Assembly: GCA_021151835.1 (NCBI GenBank)
Contig: JAGKWO010000001.1
Span: 186,001-250,000, forward strand
DNA length: 64,000 bases
Source of the DNA: Gammaproteobacteria bacterium
Lineage (GTDB): Bacteria > Pseudomonadota > Gammaproteobacteria > Pseudomonadales > Cellvibrionaceae
Direction of reading: 5' to 3'
Each line of letters begins with the position of its first letter. Position 1 is the first letter of the stretch. This document shows, in pieces, positions 18,133 to 27,102 of this stretch. Below the pieces are notes generated by a model. It was not told the origin of the DNA, made no database searches, and saw nothing but the letters and a program-made list of their open reading frames with translations. The translations under genes were made by a program, and so were the position numbers.

Positions 18133-20796
18133 ATGAAAACAAGTAACGAAAAAAACAATTTGATATTGTTTTTAAAAAAGTACAATTTGCTTTACTCAAG
18201 GATAGCACCGCAGGGTAATACCCCCAACAATGTCCCGCGGATGCAGTGTCTTCATCGCCTATCTGACCCTCATTGGCAGACAGCATTTATTGTTGCACCA
18301 GCCGGATTTGGGAAATCCAACGTGTTACAGCAATATGTTTGCAATCAAAAAAAAACCTGTTGTTGGATATCACTCAGCGCGGATGAAAATGACATCTACC
18401 GATTTAGCTATTATTTAATAGCCGCCGTAAAGTCGGTCAATTCTGCTTTTGATGGGTTTGATAGTCTGGCCAAAGGGTTGGATGAAAGTATTGAGGGGTT
18501 CAAAACCAATTTCATTAATGAGTTAGTAACTGTTGAAACCCCATTGGTAATGGTGATTGAGGATTTTCACTGTATTGAAAACCCCCAGGTAAAAGACCTT
18601 GTCAAGCACCTGGTCAATCACCTTCCCAGCCATATAAAAATAATGTTGAGCAGCAGAAAATCTATTTCGCTGAATATTGCAAAGCGCAGGCTTGAAGGAA
18701 AAATTGTTGAAATACATCCAACTGATTTACGCTTCACTCGCAATGAAATTGCATTTATGTTTCTTAAATACAGCGCAATCAGCCTATGTGAAGCTGAACT
18801 AAAAAAAATTGAGCGAAGAACTGAAGGATGGCCTGCAGCATTACAACTTGTGTATATGCTGGAGAGAGATGAAGGACTTCATAACAACACCCCACCCCAT
18901 TTTAATAGCACTTACATTCAAGAGTATATTCGGGAAGAAATTCTGGATTACTACCCTGATAGCGCGAAGGATTTTTTATTGAAGTGTTCCATTCTCACAA
19001 GCTTGACGTCTGCATTATGTAAAACCATTACCGGTCTCCATAATGCCGGTGAAATACTCACTGAGCTACAAAAACCAAATACATTTATTATCTCGCTAGA
19101 TAATAATGACAAGTGGTTCAGATTCCATCATATCTTTGGTGATGTTTTGCACCAGGAGTTTACCGCCAGCTATTCAGATAAAGAGCGGTCGTTGATTCAT
19201 AAAAAGGCCAGCCAATGGTATGAAGATAACGGACATCTCCAAGAGGCCATCAATCATGCAATCAATTCAAAGGATTATGTTTTTATCGATGAGTTTTTAG
19301 ACAGGAATGTGGAAAGGCTTATTCTCCTGGGGCAGTTTGATCAATTGGCCTTATGGTTTAATAAACTGGAAGAACGAAAAATTTCATCCCCAATGGCGAA
19401 AATATGGATTGTGTGGCTGAAATTATTTTCCCTGAATATTGACCGGCCAGCTATTGATTACCTTATTGACTGTGCAAATCAGGGATATATAAACCAACAG
19501 CAGAAAAACGATGAACACTCAACAATACCAGTTCACATTGCGGCAATCCGGGGGCTTATCGCGGTTTTTGATGAAAACTACCACACCAGCATTCAACTAT
19601 CTATGGACGCACTGCAAATGCTGCGCACAACCACAACAATTAACAAATTTCTGGAAGGCACTATTTTTTTCAATCTGGCACGCGCGCACCTATCATTGAG
19701 CAACCTCACAAAAGCCATTCACTATGCACTAGAGGCAGCACAACTGGGATTCTCCGCCAGAAATTATTATGGAGCAATCGCCTCGGTTAATTTAAGGGCG
19801 CAGGCGATGATTCAAATGCTTGACATTGATGGTGCTGAAAAACTGTATTTGGAGACACTCAGATTTTCACTGAATAATAATCTGGCAGACCAGCCCTTTG
19901 CAGCATACCTATACAATGGTTTGGGAGAAATTGAATACCTTCGCAATAAATTTGACAAGGCTACGGCTTATTTAAAAAAATCTGTTGAACTAAGTTCACG
20001 TGGCAAGGAAATGAACAGCCTTGTTAAGGCGCACCAATTATTAGCAACCATTTATTTTGCGCAGAAAAACAAACGAAGGCTGCACTTTCATATAAGGAAG
20101 CTTGATGAGCTCGCATTAAAAATTTCAGCCAAAAACTACCTGCGCGATATCAACATATTTAAAACTCATATTAGCTTTTTCGAAAAGGATATTCTGCACA
20201 CGAGTCATTCCGGAACAATCTCTAGTTACTGCACTATAGAGGATTTTACTGACACCACAGAATATGAGATGTTTATTCATACCAGCAAATTAATGATAGA
20301 AAAACAGCCGGAAGAAACACTGAAGGTTATCCATCATTATAAGGAGCTAGCAGAAAAATTAAACCGCAAACTGAGTCTGTTAAATTTTCAGTTTTCAGAA
20401 GCCAGAGCATTAGCCCAACTGGAGCGAAGAACAGAATCGATTAAGGTATTGATTACCGCCATAGAATCGAGCTTGGTATCGGGTGTCGATATATTTTTTG
20501 TGCAAGCAAAAAAATGGCTGCCATTTAACTTACCAGCGAACGCCACCCCTGCGATAGCATTGGGTATGCTGCAATCCATGGATGAAGCAGAAAGCGATTA
20601 TGCGCATGTAGCTGATTTGTATAAAAGCGCACTAACGAAACGTGAACTGGAAGTCATGGGTAAAATGAAGAAAGGGTTATCCAATAAACAAATTGCTGCC
20701 AATATGTGTATTTCCGAGGGAACCGTTAAACGCCACGCACACAATATTTTTTCCAAGCTAAATGTTAAAAACCGGGTAGCTGCCATTCAATACTAG
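18133..20796 (+). CDS. MalT-like LuxR-family ATP-dependent transcriptional regulator (LAL type)
   Basis: A large regulator of 887 residues. A STAND-type ATPase occupies the N terminus, with Walker A APAGFGKS at 55-62 and the Walker B-like VMVIEDFH near 137. The central region is helical and repeat-like, as in the TPR-type sensor arm of MalT. The C terminus (about 830-887) is a LuxR helix-turn-helix: LTKRELEVMGKMKKGLSNKQ followed by IAANMCISEGTVKRHAHNIF. Such proteins are ATP-dependent activators that respond to a small-molecule inducer. It is transcribed away from the biosynthetic operon, so it is the obvious pathway-specific regulator; the inducer is unknown. The ribosome binding site before the ATG at 18133 is weak. 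Confidence 0.92.
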   Translation: MKTSNEKNNLILFLKKYNLLYSRIAPQGNTPNNVPRMQCLHRLSDPHWQTAFIVAPAGFGKSNVLQQYVCNQKKTCCWISLSADENDIYRFSYYLIAAVKSVNSAFDGFDSLAKGLDESIEGFKTNFINELVTVETPLVMVIEDFHCIENPQVKDLVKHLVNHLPSHIKIMLSSRKSISLNIAKRRLEGKIVEIHPTDLRFTRNEIAFMFLKYSAISLCEAELKKIERRTEGWPAALQLVYMLERDEGLHNNTPPHFNSTYIQEYIREEILDYYPDSAKDFLLKCSILTSLTSALCKTITGLHNAGEILTELQKPNTFIISLDNNDKWFRFHHIFGDVLHQEFTASYSDKERSLIHKKASQWYEDNGHLQEAINHAINSKDYVFIDEFLDRNVERLILLGQFDQLALWFNKLEERKISSPMAKIWIVWLKLFSLNIDRPAIDYLIDCANQGYINQQQKNDEHSTIPVHIAAIRGLIAVFDENYHTSIQLSMDALQMLRTTTTINKFLEGTIFFNLARAHLSLSNLTKAIHYALEAAQLGFSARNYYGAIASVNLRAQAMIQMLDIDGAEKLYLETLRFSLNNNLADQPFAAYLYNGLGEIEYLRNKFDKATAYLKKSVELSSRGKEMNSLVKAHQLLATIYFAQKNKRRLHFHIRKLDELALKISAKNYLRDINIFKTHISFFEKDILHTSHSGTISSYCTIEDFTDTTEYEMFIHTSKLMIEKQPEETLKVIHHYKELAEKLNRKLSLLNFQFSEARALAQLERRTESIKVLITAIESSLVSGVDIFFVQAKKWLPFNLPANATPAIALGMLQSMDEAESDYAHVADLYKSALTKRELEVMGKMKKGLSNKQIAANMCISEGTVKRHAHNIFSKLNVKNRVAAIQY

Positions 20797-20862
20797 CCAC
20801 CCCGGCTTCATCTTAATTCACTAGGAATGGCGGGTAATTGTGTTGGCAGGTAAGCGCTTTGG

Positions 20863-21735
20863 TTAAAACAAACTCTTCGCCACCACCCGAATTTCCTGGA
20901 TATTACTCATCACAATATCCAACCCGCCAGCAATGACTTTGTTATTCGGTTCTTCCAGTTTTTGATAAGCCGTTAATTCCTGGATCGGTGGCAAATCTGT
21001 TTTGGTGTAACTGAGTTTGAGGGCGTGGTACAAACCGAGGTTGATAAGGTCAGTAAGGTTGGCGGGGCCAGGGTTTGCGCCAGTCCAATGGCCAATGTCC
21101 TGAATTGCTTTTACGTATTGTTCACCTACTTGCCACTGTTTGAGTGTAATCACCCCCAGGGATTTGGCATATTCACGGCAGAGTGCCACATAGGCAGGAA
21201 GGTCCGGGGTTTCTTCACTATTTTTGAAAGCGGAAAGCACCGCAAGTGTACCCACTTCACTTAATAATGCGGCCATCAATACATTATCCGGCAGCACATT
21301 TTTCAAATGCATTTGTTTGGCGATATAAGTGCTTAAACTTGCTTTCAACGCGAGGCGACGCCAGGCCTCCATAAATAATCGTTTGTGTTTAACCGAGTGC
21401 ACAGAAAATAAACTTTTGATTGAGTGCACCATGGTAATGCGCTCAACCTGGTTCATCCCCAACAAACGCACAACATCCAATAGATTTTGTGGTGGTGTCT
21501 GGCTACCTACCAGCGGACTGGATGCATATTTAAGCAGCACGGCTGACAACGCCGGATCCCTAGCGAGCAATCTGCTCAGGTCAACCATGGACAAATCCTG
21601 CTGATCCATCGCCTTGCGAATTTCAAAAGTAATTGTCGGCAAGCTGGGCAATTGCTCCTTGCCATTTAACAGGTCGCTAATCACGCTGCGATAGACGGAA
21701 TAATCTGGTTGAACCGATTGCACGCTGGAATCCAT
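20863..21735 (-). CDS. HDOD domain protein
   Basis: A 290-residue protein built around a single HDOD domain (about residues 30-230). The region QLPSLPTITFEIRKAMDQQD, the repeated short hydrophobic helices, LLARDPALSAVLLKYASSP and VRLLGMNQVERI are typical of the family. HDOD proteins are HD-fold relatives that usually lack hydrolase metal ligands and act as signalling adaptors in c-di-GMP, motility and stress control. There is no attached GGDEF, EAL or receiver domain. It converges with the LuxR-type gene (66 bases between stops) and diverges from phoX. The specific role cannot be told from sequence. Confidence 0.85.
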   Translation of the reverse strand: MDSSVQSVQPDYSVYRSVISDLLNGKEQLPSLPTITFEIRKAMDQQDLSMVDLSRLLARDPALSAVLLKYASSPLVGSQTPPQNLLDVVRLLGMNQVERITMVHSIKSLFSVHSVKHKRLFMEAWRRLALKASLSTYIAKQMHLKNVLPDNVLMAALLSEVGTLAVLSAFKNSEETPDLPAYVALCREYAKSLGVITLKQWQVGEQYVKAIQDIGHWTGANPGPANLTDLINLGLYHALKLSYTKTDLPPIQELTAYQKLEEPNNKVIAGGLDIVMSNIQEIRVVAKSLF

Positions 21736-21905
21736 ATAACGGTAAAAAGTAAATTAATTTTGTTGAGCCAATAAATTGGCTTTAGTGACCAAAGGGTAGC
21801 AGATTTCACTGTCGCCGTAATAAATGCATGTGCTTCATACCCGCAGATTAGCGTGCAGGTTAATTCCTGCTCACCCGCAGCCGCTGTTACCAAATCTTCA
21901 AAAAA

Positions 21906-21923
21906 CTGTAGTCGAACTGACAC
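21906..21923 (+). promoter_or_regulatory. Pho box (PhoB site) upstream of the phosphatase gene
   Basis: CTGTAGTCGAACTGACAC fits the PhoB direct repeat CTGTCAT-n4-CTGTCAC with 5/7 and 6/7 matches in the two half sites. A TTTAAT -10-like hexamer follows at 21934-21939, ten bases downstream, the usual PhoB geometry. The ATG is at 21985. Confidence 0.6.
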
Positions 21924-21984
21924 AAAGCGTCGCTTTAATCGTTGCCAACCTTTCATCCCTTATGACAACAACAGGAAGCAACCG

Positions 21985-24042
21985 ATGACCGACCATACCG
22001 TTTATGAAATCGACAATTCCGGCATTGAGCCGATGTCCAACACTTCCAGCAACCCGACCTTTGGGGAAATACTGGCGCACCGTCGCCAGTTTTTAAAAGG
22101 AAGTTTGAGCACTGCTGTTGCGGCGTTTATGGGCACTACCCTGGCGGCTTGTGGTGGCGATGATCACAACAAAACCCCTTCCGGTTCATCATCATCCAAT
22201 TCATCTTCCAGCAGTTCTTCCAGTACTCCGGCATCATCAAGCAGTTCCAGCTCCTCCTCTGTTGCACCACTGCTTGGTTTCGCGGCAATTGCCACCAACC
22301 GCAACGATACAATCACTGTACCCGCCGGTTACACCGCAACACCATTCGTGCCCTGGGGCACGCCATTGACTGGTAACTTGCCAGCCTATAAAACGGATGC
22401 CACCAACACCGGCGCCGAGCAGGAACAACAAGTCGGTGCGCACCATGACGGCGTTTATTTTTTCCCGATTGATGCCAAAACTACCCATACCAGCTCCACC
22501 GAAGGCTTGCTGGTAATGAACCATGAATACATCGACGAAAAATTATTGCACAAGAATGGACCAACCCTCGGCGCTACCCGCCCTGCCGATGAAGTGCGTA
22601 AGGAAATTGCAGCGCACGGTGTGAGTGTGATCCATATCCGTAAAAACGGTAGCACCTGGGAAGTGGTAACCGGTAGCCCGTTTAATCGCCGCGTCACCAG
22701 CGGTACACCGATGGATATCCGCGGCCCGGCAGCTGGCGATGCCAAACTCGCTACCAAATACAGCCCCAACGGTACTGCCACCCGCGGCACCATCAATAAC
22801 TGCGGTATGGGCGCTACCCCGTGGAATACTTACCTGACTGCGGAAGAAAACTGGGCCGGTTATTTTGTTAACAAGGATGCAACCCAACCGCGCGAACACA
22901 AGCGTTATGGCGTATCGAGCAAGAATGGCCGTTACTACTGGGAACTGGCCGATTCCGGTGCTGACGAGTACGTACGTTTTGATGCATCGACCAAAGGCGC
23001 AACAGCACTTGATGATTATCGCAACGAACCCAACACCTTTGGCTGGATGGTGGAGATTGACCCGTTCGATCCGGAAGGTCGTCCGCAAAAACGCACCGCA
23101 CTGGGCCGCTTTGGCCACGAAGGCGTGATCTTCGCTCCTGCAGTCGAGGGCAAGCCAGTAGTGTGTTATTCCGGTGATGACTCGCAAAACGAATACATCT
23201 ACAAATTTGTGTCTGCCGAGCCATTCCACAAAGCAACGGCGGGTGGCTGGTTGTTGAACACCGGCACTTTGTATGTAGCTAAATTCAATGCCGACGGCAC
23301 CGGTGAGTGGCTAGCGCTGGATGTGACCAATAGCACCTTCACCGCCAAAGCAGCAACTGCCGGCGTAAGCTTTGCCAACCAGGCCGACTTGCTGATCAAC
23401 ACCCGCACTGCCGCAGACGCAGCCGGTGCGACCAAAATGGATCGTCCCGAATGGGGCGCCGTACATCCAACCACTGGCGAGGTTTATTTCACCCTCACCA
23501 ACAACACCAGCCGTTCCGAGGCCACTGTGGATGCGGCCAACCCGCGCGCCAACAACACTGACGGCCATATTATTCGCTGGCGCGAAGATGCCGACAAAAC
23601 CACGTTTAAATGGGACATTTTCCTGTTGGGCGGCAACGTCGGTACAACCACCGGTACTGGCACCAGCGCAGTAACCCTGACTGCGGATAACCACTTCGCC
23701 AGCCCGGACGGTTTGCTGATTGATACCCGCGGTGTGGCCTGGATCCAAACCGACATGAGCGGCAGCCAACAAGGCAGCGGCCCTTATGGCAACAACCAGA
23801 TGCTGGCTGCCGACCCGGTGACCAAACAAGTGAAGCGCTTCTTCGTTGGCCCAATTGATGCCGAAGTCACTGGCGTAACCGTAACGCCCGACCTGAAAAC
23901 CATGTTTGTGAATATCCAGCATCCGGGTGATCGCTCTACGTCAACGGCTTTCACCAGCAATTGGCCGGAAGGTAACGGCGCGCGCCCGCGTTCGGCGACA
24001 GTAATTGTTACCAAAAACGATGGTGGCATTATTGGTACCTGA
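21985..24042 (+). CDS. phoX: PhoX-type alkaline phosphatase (DUF839), Tat-exported lipoprotein
   Basis: A 685-residue protein of the PhoX/DUF839 family: calcium/iron-dependent phosphomonoesterase acting outside the cytoplasm. It carries a twin-arginine signal (RRQFLKG, Arg33-Arg34) ending in a lipobox-like LAAC (Cys56), then a poly-serine linker (about 65-98) typical of Cellvibrio exported proteins, then the catalytic domain. Family segments seen include NHEYIDE, NNCGMGATPWNTYLTAEENW, FGWMVEIDPFDP, GRFGHEG and TRGVAWIQTDMSG. The ATG at 21985 follows AGGAAG by seven bases; longer upstream frames lack a ribosome binding site. A Pho box lies upstream, matching phosphate-starvation control. A sequence resembling a second Pho box and an intrinsic terminator follow the gene. 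Confidence 0.9.
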   Translation: MTDHTVYEIDNSGIEPMSNTSSNPTFGEILAHRRQFLKGSLSTAVAAFMGTTLAACGGDDHNKTPSGSSSSNSSSSSSSSTPASSSSSSSSSVAPLLGFAAIATNRNDTITVPAGYTATPFVPWGTPLTGNLPAYKTDATNTGAEQEQQVGAHHDGVYFFPIDAKTTHTSSTEGLLVMNHEYIDEKLLHKNGPTLGATRPADEVRKEIAAHGVSVIHIRKNGSTWEVVTGSPFNRRVTSGTPMDIRGPAAGDAKLATKYSPNGTATRGTINNCGMGATPWNTYLTAEENWAGYFVNKDATQPREHKRYGVSSKNGRYYWELADSGADEYVRFDASTKGATALDDYRNEPNTFGWMVEIDPFDPEGRPQKRTALGRFGHEGVIFAPAVEGKPVVCYSGDDSQNEYIYKFVSAEPFHKATAGGWLLNTGTLYVAKFNADGTGEWLALDVTNSTFTAKAATAGVSFANQADLLINTRTAADAAGATKMDRPEWGAVHPTTGEVYFTLTNNTSRSEATVDAANPRANNTDGHIIRWREDADKTTFKWDIFLLGGNVGTTTGTGTSAVTLTADNHFASPDGLLIDTRGVAWIQTDMSGSQQGSGPYGNNQMLAADPVTKQVKRFFVGPIDAEVTGVTVTPDLKTMFVNIQHPGDRSTSTAFTSNWPEGNGARPRSATVIVTKNDGGIIGT

Positions 24043-24128
24043 GAATCGAGCTTGATAAGGAAGTGATGCGCAATGATGAAGCAGTACCAGGTTCACAAAA
24101 CGGCCCACTTCATCATCTGTTAACCGGA

Positions 24129-24146
24129 TTTTAATCAAACTGTAAC
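24129..24146 (+). promoter_or_regulatory. Possible second Pho box downstream of phoX
   Basis: TTTTAATCAAACTGTAAC matches 13 of 18 positions of the Pho-box pattern TTGTCATAAAACTGTCAT. A TATAAG hexamer follows at 24160-24165. Matches are moderate, so this is tentative. Confidence 0.35.
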
Positions 24147-24170
24147 CCGCTCCTATCACTATAAGAATGC

Positions 24171-24248
24171 AGGGAACGTAAAAGCCGCAAGGAGGCAGAC
24201 AAGGAGGTCTCGCAAGATCTCGTCAGAAGGGGCTCCGGCCCCTTTTTT
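24171..24248 (+). ncRNA. Candidate small RNA or phoX 3' UTR RNA ending in an intrinsic terminator
   Basis: About 78 bases between a -10-like TATAAG (24160-24165) and an intrinsic terminator. The stretch contains two AAGGAGG copies (24189 and 24201 area) and a CTCGCAAGA / CTCGTCAGA pair. It holds no open frame of note. It could be an independent PhoB-driven small RNA or simply the processed 3' end of the phoX message; sequence alone does not separate these. Confidence 0.3.
24227..24248 (+). terminator. Intrinsic terminator after phoX / candidate sRNA
   Basis: Stem AAGGGGC (24227-24233), loop TCCG, stem GCCCCTT (24238-24244), then a run of T to 24248. Confidence 0.8.
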
Positions 24249-24260
24249 CATTGACAGAAA

Positions 24261-24295
24261 AATAACAACACCGGCATAAAGCCGGTGTTGTTATT
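24261..24295 (-). terminator. Perfect 15-bp hairpin terminator for the Ser-rich lipoprotein gene
   Basis: A perfect inverted repeat with 15-bp arms (24261-24275 and 24281-24295) around a 5-base loop. On the minus strand it follows the stop at 24318 and is followed by TTTCTGT, so it suits that gene; it can also stop read-through from the left. Confidence 0.75.
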
Positions 24296-24317
24296 TGATT
24301 AACCTGACTATCGATTA

Positions 24318-26279
24318 TTAACGTAATACACCGACCACTGAGTAGGTGCCGATACAAGTAGAAACATCAGCAGCGTTGCGGGTCCAGGTCAAACTGTATT
24401 TTTCAGTGTAAGTTCCGGTGATAACATGATTTTCGCCTTCGTTGTAAGTTGCGTCCAATGTATCCCAAAACTCTTCAAAGAAACCGGGATGATTTGGAAC
24501 CGGTTTAACCCCCTCATGTGAATCAAAACTGAGTTTTTTAGTGGAAGGATTATAAGTCGCAGGGACTGTTGAAACCCAGGTCCTACGATTTGGATTGCTA
24601 CCCAATACCCAACTTTCATTTACTGTTTCTATGTCGCCAATGCTGGGCGGGGAATCAAGGTCGCACTGCATGGTGCCATTATCACGCTGGTATTTTGTCC
24701 CTTGGGAATATTCATTTAATGTCAGGGTCAATTCCAGTTTCAAATGAATATCGCCATCCGGCACACCGTTAATACGCTCAAAATACGTCGGTGACTCTTC
24801 ACCTTGATCAATCGTATCCGCCTCACTGATAAAGGTCAGCGTATCGCCAGTGACAGTAAAGGTTTGGACAATATCGCGCCCGCCAGGACCACAGCTCAAA
24901 TCGTTGGACTCTTCATGATCAAGCACCGCACACGGGTGAGAGGCGCCCCACTGGCCATTGGTATCCAGTTCGGTATCAACCACAAACGCATTGGTTTCGG
25001 TATTGTGGGTGTAAGTACCCAGCTCGACACCGGGATGGCCAACTTCATCCGCTTCAGATTCTTGCCCCATAAAGTAATGGGTATCGGTAAAAGCAAAGAA
25101 CACCTGAACCTCTTCGTTGATAATCGACCAACCGCCCTTCAATGGACTGTTCGCAGTGGCTTTCAAGCGCGTTAATACAAAATCTTCATCGGCATCACTC
25201 AAGGTCAGGGTGTCGCCATCCAGCACTAAAGTATTGTTGTTAGCCATAGGTGGAACTGCATCCAGGCCACTTTCAGTTTCAGAGGTCGGGGTGACAGTCA
25301 CTTTGCCAGTTACCTGATCCCAGGAATAAGTACCGATTTCCAACGCAGCGCCATTGGCAATACTTGAATCATGGTCAATCGCGGCGTAATGGCTGTCATC
25401 GATAATGAACAGTACATAGTCATATACACCGGCGTCGCCCTGGCCATGGATATACCAGGTTCCAACCAGTGAGCTGGTTTTCACTTGCGCGATGGATTCT
25501 TCCAAATGCGCGACAGCAGCAGTATCGCTGACAACTGTTTTGGAGTTATCAGAATGCTGGACAACCGGGAGGACTTCCGCAGCAAACGCCGAGTATGACT
25601 GGGTGAAATCTACATTTTGGGTAGCGGCGGTAACAGCGGCAGCAGGAATGGTAATGCCGTTAGCGGGGTTGCCGTCAGCATCCAGTGATTGCAGGAGCAC
25701 GGCAATATTAACGACAACCGGATCGGTTGCACTGCCGGATGCCGCCATATCAACTGGCGTCACCACGCCTTTTGCGACCACCTCCGGGAATTTGATTTCG
25801 CCAATCGAGAACACCACCGTATCCCCTTCGGCGTACCGGTACTGGCCAGTGGCCGACGTAACACCACTGAAGCCGCCCGGGCTGGTTTCATAGCTAACAC
25901 CGGCTACGGCACTGTCCACAAACACACCGGTTTGCGCCACCGCGACGACGGAACTGGATGATGAAGAAACTGATGAAAGACTGCTTGATGATTCAGCAGA
26001 CGAAGAGCTGCTGGACAATTCAACCGAGGAGGACGAAGAACTGTTTGCCAAGGAACTGCTCGATACCGCCACCACAGTGGAAGAAGAGCTGCTCGATAAA
26101 GAACTTGACGATGAACTCAATGGAGCACTGCTCGATACAGCAACACTGGAACTCACCGCGCTACTACTCACAGGCGCGCTTGAACTGGCTTTGGAGCCGC
26201 CGCCAGATGATCCGCCACCACATGCCGCCAATACCAGCGCCAGCGAACAGATTGTAAAGTGCGATAAACAACGCTTCAT
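24318..26279 (-). CDS. Poly-serine lipoprotein of unknown function
   Basis: A 653-residue predicted lipoprotein. The signal peptide ends in the lipobox LAAC (Cys20), then come a Gly-rich spacer and about 90 residues of serine-rich linker. A beta-rich domain follows (VFVDSAVAGVSYETSPGG and a GQYRY motif), of a type seen at the front of many gammaproteobacterial lipoproteins. The rest is repetitive beta-rich sequence: three stretches with the pattern L-G-T-Y-x(n)-T (EIGTYSWDQ, ELGTYTHNT) that look like lipocalin- or META-like strands. No catalytic motif is seen. The ATG at 26279 follows GGGAGG; a TTG 15 bases upstream is open. Surface-exposed by inference; function unknown. Confidence 0.8.
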   Translation of the reverse strand: MKRCLSHFTICSLALVLAACGGGSSGGGSKASSSAPVSSSAVSSSVAVSSSAPLSSSSSSLSSSSSSTVVAVSSSSLANSSSSSSVELSSSSSSAESSSSLSSVSSSSSSVVAVAQTGVFVDSAVAGVSYETSPGGFSGVTSATGQYRYAEGDTVVFSIGEIKFPEVVAKGVVTPVDMAASGSATDPVVVNIAVLLQSLDADGNPANGITIPAAAVTAATQNVDFTQSYSAFAAEVLPVVQHSDNSKTVVSDTAAVAHLEESIAQVKTSSLVGTWYIHGQGDAGVYDYVLFIIDDSHYAAIDHDSSIANGAALEIGTYSWDQVTGKVTVTPTSETESGLDAVPPMANNNTLVLDGDTLTLSDADEDFVLTRLKATANSPLKGGWSIINEEVQVFFAFTDTHYFMGQESEADEVGHPGVELGTYTHNTETNAFVVDTELDTNGQWGASHPCAVLDHEESNDLSCGPGGRDIVQTFTVTGDTLTFISEADTIDQGEESPTYFERINGVPDGDIHLKLELTLTLNEYSQGTKYQRDNGTMQCDLDSPPSIGDIETVNESWVLGSNPNRRTWVSTVPATYNPSTKKLSFDSHEGVKPVPNHPGFFEEFWDTLDATYNEGENHVITGTYTEKYSLTWTRNAADVSTCIGTYSVVGVLR

Positions 26280-26672
26280 ACTCAACCCTCCCAAGATTTA
26301 GGTCTTTAGTCTTTAAAATGACAAAAAAAGGCATTTCACATGCCATTGGGAGCCAGTCTAGTTGAAATATGCATTACGCCTCATATTTTTTATAACTAAT
26401 TTAAAGTGGATATCGTCAAAAAGGAAATATGTACCCGAAGGGCGCAAAAAGGCGACGGTTAACGCCCTGGATGCACAAAAAGAGAGCCGTTTGTATTCGA
26501 TTCCACCAAACACAATATGTAGTCATATTTGGTTGCCTCTTCTATGAGAAAAAAATCTAAATCCCTTGAAAAACTGTCATTAAAGGAATGAGTCGCTATA
26601 AACACTGGTTTTACCGTGGTTGGCGCGTCAATTACGGTGTTTCCCCCAGTTTTTCCAACCCTAACGCACACC

Positions 26673-26681
26673 TTATCCACA
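26673..26681 (+). promoter_or_regulatory. DnaA box
   Basis: TTATCCACA, a perfect match to the DnaA consensus. DnaA regulates nrdAB in Escherichia coli, so position upstream of nrdA is consistent with replication-coupled control. Confidence 0.65.
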
Positions 26682-26740
26682 GGTTTTCAAGCTTGCATTA
26701 AACCCATGACCGCATTATCTTGTAGCCCATCCACGATTTA

Positions 26741-26788
26741 CCCCTAGATATAGGTATAAACAGGGTTTTAGGCCCTAGACCTGATGTG
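26741..26788 (+). promoter_or_regulatory. NrdR box pair upstream of nrdA
   Basis: CCCCTAGATATAGGTA (26741-26756) is partly palindromic and fits the NrdR pattern. A second copy begins GCCCTAGACCTGATGTG (26772). The shared core CCCTAGA starts at 26742 and 26773, exactly 31 bases apart, the three-turn spacing expected of paired NrdR boxes. NrdR is the ATP-cone repressor of ribonucleotide reductase genes. Confidence 0.6.
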
Positions 26789-27102
26789 GTAAGTCGTCAA
26801 GTGTTTTTTTGATCCCATTGAACACAATTTTGACGTCATTCACAGCTTTTGGCTTGGATCGCATCGCAAATTGTGGCTTGCACAAACAACGGCAAGGTTG
26901 GCAGGTATTAACAGCAGGGGCACACAGGTGAATTTGTCTGACCACAACATATAGTGGTCGCCAAAAACGCAAAATGATTGTGTTCTGAACTGTTTTTAAC
27001 AACAGACATTGGTGAACGCAGCCAGTGCAAACGGATCAAAGTTGTAACAATTTTTCAATTAATCCAGTTATCAATCAGGAAGACCTCACGCGGGAGACGT
27101 CT

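Larger units (their letters stand above)
26280..27102. promoter_or_regulatory. Control region of the ribonucleotide reductase operon
   Basis: This 823-base region has no convincing gene. It contains a perfect DnaA box at 26673, a pair of NrdR-like boxes at 26741 and 26772, and a palindromic ACCACAACATATAGTGGT at 26941-26958 that also resembles an NrdR box. The ribosome binding site GGGAG is just before the nrdA start at 27103. Confidence 0.65.

Noticed and set aside
18053..18286. Minus-strand frame of 77 codons at the start of the LuxR-type gene.
   Set aside because: It overlaps the regulator's N terminus antisense and has no ribosome binding site.
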